From contig WTXG01000117.1 in the NCBI GenBank assembly GCA_022496185.1, forward strand, positions 1 to 64,000: a stretch of 64,000 bases of DNA, read 5' to 3'. Shown one piece after another: positions 56,537 to 64,000 of the stretch. The notes under the pieces were generated by a model. The model was not told the DNA's origin and searched no databases. It was given only the letters and a program-made list of their open reading frames with translations. Position 1 is the first letter of the stretch; each line of letters starts with the position of its first letter. The position numbers and the translations under genes were made by a program. The stretch comes from Multifurca ochricompacta (lineage: Eukaryota > Basidiomycota > Agaricomycetes > Russulales > Russulaceae).

Positions 56537-57708
56537 AGCAGAGATTCTCGTGGTAGTGACGATGTGGGATCTTCGTCGTCAACGGACACCACCACCACTA
56601 CCTCCTCCTCCACAACAGGCGCAGGCGCAAATGCAGACGGGGACGAAATAATAGGGGCAGGCTCAGGCTCAGACGCAGGTGGAGGAGGTGATGAGGGCGG
56701 TGATGGCAGTGGTAGTGGTGGTGGTGGTAATAGTGGTGGGGACATAATTCTACGCCGCTTCGGCGCACTCTCTCCATCCACCAGTGATTCTTCAGCCTCT
56801 CGTTCACGTCTTAACTCACGAGGTTTTTCCGCTGCCGAGGACTGCGCCATCGCTGTCGGTGCTGGTGCTGGTGCTGGTGCTAGTGGAACTGTTGGGACAT
56901 GGACCTCGGTCGTTCGCGTTGCGGGGGAGGAGGAAGAAGAGGATGGTGATGAGGAAAATGATGATGGGGGCATGGACAAAGATGACCGTGCTGGAAAGAG
57001 AGATCCTGGTGGTGGTGGCTGTTGTTGCTGTTGTTGCTGCGACAAAGGCAAAGGTAAAGACCGTGGCGGAGGCGGCGGCGGCGGTGGTGTCATTGAGAGC
57101 TTTTTAGCGGTAGCTGCGGCGCCGCACGTGCATTTCTCGAGTAACTGAGTAACCCAACAAAAAGAAAACAAAAAGTAAACCACCCGCGCCGCAAAACCCC
57201 AACAACAACAACAAAAAAAAAAAAAAGAGGGCACGGATTGGGGTCATCAAAGAGATGGGATGAAGCGTACGTACCTGGGCAGACACCCCTGCCAGTTTTT
57301 GTTCTAGTTGCAAACGAGTCCTCCGTTCACGCTGGACATTAGATACGCCTTTCAAAAAAAAACAAAATAAAATAAGAAAAAGAAAAAGGCCAGGAGGGCA
57401 GGAGGGGAGGGGAGGAACGGAGGAAAGGAGGAACGGGGGGACTCACAATCTCTAACTTGGGTTTGCGCATCCTGTAGCGCTCGTAATGCCTGTGCACGCT
57501 CGGTCTGCACGCGCTGCAACAACTCGGTAAGCCGTTGCCGCTCGCGCAGAGATCGTATGTGCTCAGCATGGAGAGCGGCCAGTTCGTGTTGCACAGCCGC
57601 AATGGCCGTCCCCCAAGTCTGCTCGAGAAGAGCCTTGACAGGCTGAAGTACCTGAAATGAGGCGATCGCAGGCGACGGGGCGAAGCGCCGTTGCTGCTGC
57701 TGCTGCTG

Positions 57709-57753
<45 letters not shown>

Positions 57754-59036
57754 GATTGAGGCTGAGGCTGAGGCCGAGATTGCGATTGCGATTGTGATTG
57801 CGACTGAGATTGAGATGGTGTTGATGTGGACGAAGGTGCGGAGGAGGAAGAAGAGGAGGCGGAGGACGGAGGGGGAAGAGCTATTTGCGATCGTGCGGAC
57901 AGTTGCGCTTGCGCTTGCGATTGAGGTTGACTCAGGCTCAGGAGGATCGGCGGAATTCTCGTCTGCGCCCCTGTCCCTAACCCTATTCCAGTCCCAGTCC
58001 CAGTCGCGACACCGGGCATCGCACTTGTAAATGCGATAGCTTGCTGTGCCTGCCCCTGCGTCGATACCTGTATCGGAGTCTGCACTTGCGCTTGCACTTG
58101 AGCTTGAGCTTGAGCTTGTCCCCGCAAGCGCGTGGCCGTGGCCATCTGTACAGCCAGGGGCGTCCCGAGAGGGGATTGGGCGCTCTGGTCTGGACCTGAA
58201 CGCGGCGCCTGTACCGCGGAGGAAGCGAGCATAGTCGTCGTCGGATGAGTCATCTTCTGTTGCGGCTGTTGTTGCACTGATTGCTGTTGTTGTTGCTGGT
58301 GCTGGTGCTGATGTTGGTTCTGGTGTTGTTGTGGGTGCTGCTGATGTGCTTGTGTTGGTGGTAATTGTAGTGGTAAAGATGGTGGTGGTGGTGGTGGTGG
58401 TGGTGGGGCTGATGGTAGTGGTGCAGGTTCTAACGTTTGCGGTTTTAGGAGGCGGGTAGGGAGTGGTGCGAGGTTGGCGTGTGCGATGACATTCCGATTC
58501 TGAGCATGCGCGTGCGTAACCTGCTGCTGCCATTGCTGAAAGTGGTGATATAGCTGCTGCTGCCGATTATGCTGCTCTTCTTGCTGCTTCTGCTTCTGTT
58601 GCTGCTGCTGCTGCTGCTGTTCGTAGCCAGCCGGAAGAAGTCCCGACATGCGTAAATGGTCCGACATACGCGTGGCCTGCTGCAGGTTGCTGCCACCACC
58701 ACTACTACCAATCCCAGGCGACGAAGTGGACGAGGACGAGGATAAAACGTGCCGCCCTTGCACATGGGGGGGTGCAGGCGGGTGAGCGTGTGCAGCCAAA
58801 TGTGAAAGTGAAAGTGAAAGTGAGGGTGAATGAGGGTGCGCGGTCGGTGGGGGGGTCAAGATCGAAGTACGTATAGGCGCGATCGCGTGTGGGTCAATGG
58901 TAAGCGCGCTTGATCCAGGTGCAGGTGCAGGTGCAGGTGCAGGTGCAGGTACTGCCGTCGTCGCGTGAGATGTCGATGTTGCTGTCACCGTAATGGGTAG
59001 TCGCTGGGTGTGAGAATGGACTTTTTCGTTCTGCAT
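55880..59036 (-). CDS. Gln/Ser/Pro-rich coiled-coil protein with C-terminal zinc-finger-like motif
   Basis: Minus strand, probable start MQNEKVHSHTQR at 59036; another Met lies at 59162. A very long low-complexity exon (Gln, Ser, Pro, Ala-Pro and Thr runs) leads to a coiled coil (ALLEQTWGTAIAAVQHELAA, LQRVQTERAQALRALQDAQ), then exon VQRERRTRLQLEQKLAGVSAQ, a Pro/Ser-rich exon with KRRR basic patch and EQEQEQ run, then IQLVYETVGERLQCRMC|L. The last exon follows (EVDEGTRVATYPLSAAYVEL, GHCEREHDAALDALI). The CxxC before the intron and CEREH after it could form one C2H2-like finger. Two frame problems are visible: a switch inside the CAA/CAG tract near 57700-57720 and a one-base loss near 56450 compared with 39980. 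A transcriptional or chromatin role is plausible from composition only. Confidence 0.55.
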
Positions 59037-59679
59037 CGAGAGAGTCAATAAAAGGTTTCGTTTCTGGCGACGCGTGTATTTAGAATCTATCTGGTTCCAG
59101 TTCGAGGGAGGGGGAGGAGATAGATGATCGATGACAAGGTTTGTTCCTCGTTGTTTCTCCACCCCCGCTCCGAAGCGTTCCCCTTATACACGACACGACA
59201 CGCATACGAGTGAGTGAGTGAGTCAATGTCAAGTGAACCAACGTGATGATGATGATTAATGGTTGACGTCAACATCCGACAGCGTGAGAAAACTTTATAA
59301 AAAAGTAGAGTCAAAATTCATCCATCGATCATCGATCTTGATTAGGTCAGAAATACAAGAAAAAAAAAAGAAAAAGAAACATGAAATGGGGAGGAGAGGA
59401 GAATGAGACAATCCAATCAATCAATCAATCAATCAATCATCAATAATCCGTTAAACGGCCAGCCAAAAGACAGGAGAACGAACAGAAAAAGAAAAAGAAA
59501 GCTGTATGCATCGCGAACAAAACCTTTAAAAAAAAAGAAATGAAAATGAATGAATGGAGGAGAATAATAAAAACACGCAGAAAAAAAATGCATGGATCGT
59601 GATCATTATCAAATCGTGAACTCGTTTGTCGTCGTCCGTCTAATACTTGCCACTTGCCTCTCGGGAGCCATCCATCCGC
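59037..59679. other. Intergenic between two minus-strand genes
   Basis: Contains (ATCA)n at about 59413-59438 and poly-A tracts. It holds the promoter of the zinc-finger gene; no gene seen. Confidence 0.5.
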
Positions 59680-61864
59680 CTACGCCTTGACGCTCTTCTC
59701 TTTCTTCTCCTTCTCCTTATCGCTAAAGATCTCCTTCAGCTTACCCAGCAGACTATGCCGCTTCTCGCGTTTCTGCTGACTGGAGAACCGAGACGAGCCC
59801 GTCGGAGAGTTGTCTCCGCTCTTGTCCTTTCCGTAAGGGAACGAGAACTTGCGCGACGTCTTCCGGGCCGGCGTCGTGGTTAACGTAGGTGTCGCAGTAG
59901 AGGAACTCGCGGATTTCGAGTGCCCGTTGACGGCCGGTGAGGCGGAGGCAACAGCTGGTGCGGGCGATGACGGTGCTTCGGAGGGCTCAGCCACCTTCAC
60001 TCCAGGCTTGGGTTCGGGATCAGCGGCTGGGGCGGGCTCAGATGCAGGAATGGGACTGGAAGTTTCTGCCGGGGCAGGGGAGGGTGCGGGCTCCTCACTA
60101 GCAGGGGCAGCCACCTTGAGCTCAGGCTCAGACTCTGTCTTAGCCTCAGGCTCGGATGAAGCTGCAGGCGCGGGCGCGGGTTCAGATGGAGGCTCAGATA
60201 GCACCACAGGCTCCTCGCTCGCTGGGGCAACCACTACATTGGGCTCAACTGCAACTGCAGTTGCAGGTTCTGGCGCGGCTTCAAACAAGGGCTCGGGTAC
60301 AGCGGCAGGCTCCTCGCTTGCTGGGGAAACCACTGCATTGGGCTCTGCTACAACCGCATCTGCAGGTTCTGGCGCGGCTTCCGACAAGGGTTCGGGTACG
60401 GCAGCGGCGGGCTCCGCCTTCTCGGGCTCGATTGGAACCGGCTCGGCAACAGCAGCGGGGGGTTGTACAATTGCGGCAGGCTTCGGAACAGGTTCGACAG
60501 CGCCATTAGGTTGAGGCTCCTTATCCGGTTTGGTTGTGGGCTCGGGATGGGCAGTGGTCTTGGCTTCTTCAACCGGCGCGGGGGCAGCTTCCTTTGGCCG
60601 CTCAGCGTCCGATACCGGCGCAATGGGCACATCTGATGTCTCCTTATCCAGTGCGGGAACGATCCCCGTTGGTCCTTCAGCTGGTGCAGCCTCTGATACT
60701 GGCGCAGCGGCAGGCTCAAAAGTCGCTTCTTCGACCTGGGGTACAACTACAGCAGTAGCACCTCCAAGGAGACGTAGGGGTACGTGCGTTGAGCGCTCAT
60801 GCTCAGCGTCAGCTTCAGCTAAAACAGGGGTATCAATGGAGTCAGGGGAACCCTCGAATGTGGCGCCAGAAGGTGTCGAATTAGGAAGGATACCGATAGG
60901 GACGTCGGGTGCGAGCTCGAGAATAGGAATCTGGACGGGCTGCGGCGCGGGGTTATTTAAGCAACCGCCTGGAATGGGAAAGAAACGTACCTCTGTAGCG
61001 GGGCGGGTGGGTGCTTCCTTAAGAGCCTGAGGCTCAGGGGTAAGCTAAGTTCCCTCGTCAGCCACTAAGTATGAAACCTTGATATTGAAACAAACCTCAT
61101 ACGCAGCCTTCTCTACCTCTTGTGGGCTTGGTGCGACCTGGGCAACGGCCGCCTGGGCCGCTTCAACAACTGGCTCCACAGCCGCCTTGACTTCCTCTTC
61201 CTCAATGAGGGTGGGAACTTGTTCATGCGCAGGTGGCTCATGTGATGCACCGTGCGCAGAACCGTTTGCCACTGGCTCTTCAGCATGCTCCTGTGCCTTT
61301 TCCGCGGGCTCAGGCTCCGCCTCCGACTCGGAATGGTACGATGGCGGGGCAGTAGCGTGTATGGGCTCCTGCAATGCGGGTTTTTGAGGCGCAGTATACA
61401 CGTTATTGACGAAGCCATGGTCGATCTCTGTTGGCTCAGCATCGTTGGTCATCCAGCGACCGTCGACGATAAATTTGTAAGCAAATTTGTCCTTCCATGG
61501 GATGAAGATAGGAGGAGCTTCAAAGCCATCGGGCTTGCGGGTGAGGCGAAGAGAAGAAGACCACTGTATGCAAAGATGCGAGGCGTAGGAGGATATGAAG
61601 GAGGGAAGCCGAAGTGAAAACCCGGTAGTAATTCCAGGCATTAGTGAACAAGATTATAAAAGAAAAGAAAAAACAATAAAAGAAGAGGAAAGGATTGGCA
61701 AACTTGCCTGGTCGAAGGTACCAGTTACTATAACTTCGTTGGCATCTGCGTGTGGCCTATTTTATGAAGAGGGGAGTGTCAGAGGGGGGAATGTGTAGAA
61801 CACGGTTATACGGCGTGGTGGCGTACCATCGGAGGATGACTTGATGGAGGTCTTGGGAAGACAT
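59680..61864 (-). CDS. CBM48 (AMPK glycogen-binding-like) protein with long Pro/Ala/Glu-rich tail, CRP1/MDG1-like
   Basis: Exons by inspection: MSSQDLHQVILRW from 61864, then PHADANEVIVTGTFDQ (about 61760-61710), then WSSSLRLTRKPDGF to about 61091, a short exon (LTPEPQALKEAPTRPATE), and the long last exon from about 60937 to TAG at 59680. The first exons build one CBM48 module: VTGTFDQW, IPWKDKFAYKFIVDGRWM. It is the AMPK-beta/CRP1 type that binds glycogen-like or, in yeast Crp1, cruciform DNA. The rest is repetitive Pro-Glu-Ala-Ser (ASEEPAAVPEPLFEAAPEPA-like units), ending in a basic tail (KRHSLLGKLKEIFSDKEKEK). Intron 2 appears to start with GC (GACCAG|GCAAGT). The tail is likely disordered. 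No frame break noticed. Confidence 0.8.
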
Positions 61865-63458
61865 GATGATGAGATCGAATCAGAAAGTGGACTGGGCTGA
61901 GGAGAGATGCTGGGCCCTGGGCGATACGAGCAGATATGGAGCGTGAGGGAAACGTGTAGGGTGAATCACAGCCCCGCGAGCCTCGTGTCTGCGAAACAGT
62001 GAAAGGAAGCAAGTAAATTATGAGATTTTAGTCGCTCTCCAGGAACGAAATTGGAGGAAACGGTTTCACCCTCGAAGTAGGGGAGGGGGAGGGGAGTGGA
62101 GGGGAGTTGAAGGAAAACAGGAGCAGAGAAGGTGAGTGACGAGGAGCAAGCGACGAGCAAACTTGTGGGCGGCGGGTCCGGCGTGGCCAATGAATTTCGG
62201 AAATTTCGGGAAATTTCGACATTTTGACGTAAATTGTTTTTATTTTTATTTTTTACTTTCATCCACTCAACCTCCACTCGGTAAATTAATTCTCAGACAG
62301 ACTCAGACATCCGCCTATCCTATAAGCCAAGCCAAGCCAAGCGGAAGAGGAGGGGGAAGGGGAGAATAAAATGTTGTTAAGTTTATTAATTTTTAACCTT
62401 AACCCAACCAACATCACGTACCTCGCACCTCCCCCGAACCATGACGATCACGCATGTATGCATGTATGTATGCTGCCACCGCCCGACCTCCAAACCTCCA
62501 ACCTCCACTGCATCTGCCGAATAAAAATCACATGCCCTTTTACCGCCAATCTCTACAATCTGAATGGAATATGCGTGTTTCGCCATGCATGATCTGTCCT
62601 TCCCCGCACCGTCTGACAATCATTTAGCTTCATTTGTCTTAGTATATTATACTACTCGCTGTTGATATCTGAGGGGGTTATCCTATTGGATATATCGTTT
62701 TCCATCTTGCTTTCTCCTCAAGTTATCCCCGTACTCCCCAGGCTCGCGCTACCGCTTTCTGTCTACTATGCTCTGATGACATGTTGCTGGGTATCACTGC
62801 GACAAGTGATCATGACGTATATGCAGTCGACTGGCTTTGGTGAATTGAACCTTTTCCTCACACGTTATGACGTTTACAACAACGTGTCCTGTGATCTGAT
62901 CTCCGCTGCTCCGCTCTCAGCCACGCTTTCGACATGCACTAAGGCGCCTATCGACAGCACGGGACACAGCTTTCATCATCACTTTCAACAAGATAAACGC
63001 TTACCCCGCTCGCGTCGCGCCTACTAAAGTGTTCGACACCGATTTCCTTGATCTCTGTCTGTGCTACGTGTGGGGTACTATAGATGTCACCAATCTGACG
63101 TCACCCTGACCCATCATTTACAGTCCAATTAAACCCCCGTTTCAGCCAATCTCATCTTACTGGATCCAACAATAGCGCCCCTTCGTTTTCTCCTAGTTTG
63201 GCGTGCCAGTTCCAAGGTCACATATATATATACACCCCCACTGTCTTGGTCGGAGCGTTCACTTAATGCTATCTTCTGTTTCATCAATGAATGGCTCGCA
63301 ATTCTGTTGACTTCAGTTCACGATGAAGTTAATGACTATGTTGTTGTTGGTACGAATATGCTGCACATCTACCCGAAGATCTGAACTTATCCTAAATCAT
63401 AAGTGGAGGAGTGAGTGCCCCCCTTCATTCTGCTAGTAGTGCAAGCTCGCGAGAATAG
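61865..63458. other. Intergenic, promoter of the CBM48 gene and flank of the GMC relic
   Basis: About 1.6 kb with no supported gene. It includes AAATTTCGGGAAATTTCG near 62200, (CATGTATG)n at 62452-62472 and a TATA-like CATATATATATACACC at 63221-63236, upstream of the decayed oxidoreductase. A possible start MKLMTMLLL at 63323 cannot be linked securely. Confidence 0.45.
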
Positions 63459-63912
63459 ACTGCAGGGCTCGTAAGATCCCAACGTCTCCATACTCGTCCT
63501 CCAAGCAGGCCACGCCAATCTCAACGATGATTCGATCAGTATGTTTACACTTTGTTCTCACCTTTCTTACGATGAGGGGCAGCCATCTATGGCACGTTTT
63601 GCAAGAAATTCCTCAACCCCGATTACGAATGGGGGTTTATGACCGTGAGCATTATATCTAAGTACAGAGGTGGCGAACGCGATACTGATGATGCGATGTG
63701 ACCACCGTTGCAGGTCCCTCAAAAGCATAGCAACCGCACCACGTTTAATTAGCCGCGGTAAGCCCTGCGCATGCACTTGCCTTTCCTCACCGCAGTACCT
63801 GAAGGCGCTGATTTAAGAGCCGCAGTGGCAAAGGCCTCGGTGGCACATCTAGTGTATCAACTTTTACGTATTCACCCAACCGCCGGCTTTGGATATCGAT
63901 GGTTACGCTTAA
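63459..63912 (+). pseudogene. Decayed GMC oxidoreductase (N-terminal part)
   Basis: Pieces of the FAD-binding N-terminus of a GMC oxidoreductase appear in order: TAGLV (63459), DPNVSILVLQAGHANLNDDS, an exon RAAIYGTFCKKFLNPDYEW-GFMT, VPQKHSNRTTF, then GKGLGGTSS (about 63828-63854) and INFYVFTQPPALDIDGYA. Damage: the residues expected between TAGLV and DPNVS are missing, TAG replaces a Trp codon in the FNW-PRG region (63750s), a one-base frame break follows GTSS, and stop codons follow at 63910 on. Family members oxidise alcohols, sugars or aryl alcohols with FAD. The rest of the gene would lie beyond the window or is gone. Confidence 0.7.
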
Positions 63913-64000
63913 TAGCCTATATCTCCACACCGATAATATAATTGTGATTCTCGGCGCCAGCGATCGAAAAAAAAAAAAACTCGGCAATCCCGGTTGGAAC

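Noticed and set aside
59849..60514. 221-residue plus-strand Ala/Gly/Ser-rich ORF
   Set aside because: Antisense shadow of the Pro/Ala/Glu tail of the CBM48 protein.

Overview
The window reads as nuclear DNA of a filamentous basidiomycete, most likely an Agaricomycete. Genes are split by many introns of about 45-70 nt with GT..AG ends. The gene families fit this group: a DUF6535 membrane protein, tandem GH16 glucanases, a GMC oxidoreductase relic, a CBM48/CRP1-like protein, and a giant GTPase/zinc-finger/VWA protein. The mobile elements (MULE, hAT-like, LINE with an RNase H-like tail, solo LTRs) also fit. Nothing prokaryotic is present. All coordinates come from reading the sequence by eye, with no database search.

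Layout. 1-6995: a Mutator-like (MULE) element with long terminal inverted repeats. Its transposase gene is split by two different non-autonomous hAT-like elements, each with a perfect 8-bp target duplication; one carries a minisatellite and a tRNA-like sequence. 8.5-17.4 kb (+): one giant many-exon gene encoding a very-large-GTPase-like G domain, a Cys/His-rich zinc region and a VWA domain with a MIDAS motif. 17.3-19.2 kb: repeat debris. 20.3-23.8 kb (+): a short-chain dehydrogenase and a DUF6535 protein. 24.7-28.6 kb (-): a large Gln/Pro/Ser-rich protein. 30.0-35.5 kb (-): two tandem GH16 genes with signal peptides.

37.5-59 kb is a shuffled segmental duplication. The right copy has a P-loop NTPase gene with a nuclease-like C-terminus (Crinkler/RHS-effector-like; 44.4-47.5 kb) and, beyond an 8.4-kb repeat-rich block, a Gln-rich coiled-coil/zinc-finger gene (55.9-59.0 kb, -). 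The left copy (37.5-40.7 kb) holds truncated versions of both, side by side and in the same order. The block in the right copy contains a 4.5-kb LINE inside an LTR-like repeat, and the LINE is itself interrupted by another copy of the hAT-like element. 59.7-61.9 kb (-): a CBM48 (AMPK glycogen-binding-like) protein with a long Pro/Ala/Glu tail. The right edge holds a decayed GMC oxidoreductase.

There is no operon logic. The coherent stories are nested transposition (hAT-like in MULE, hAT-like in LINE in LTR) and a duplicated, decaying NTPase-effector locus. The most unusual protein is the 8.5-17.4 kb GTPase-zinc-VWA giant.
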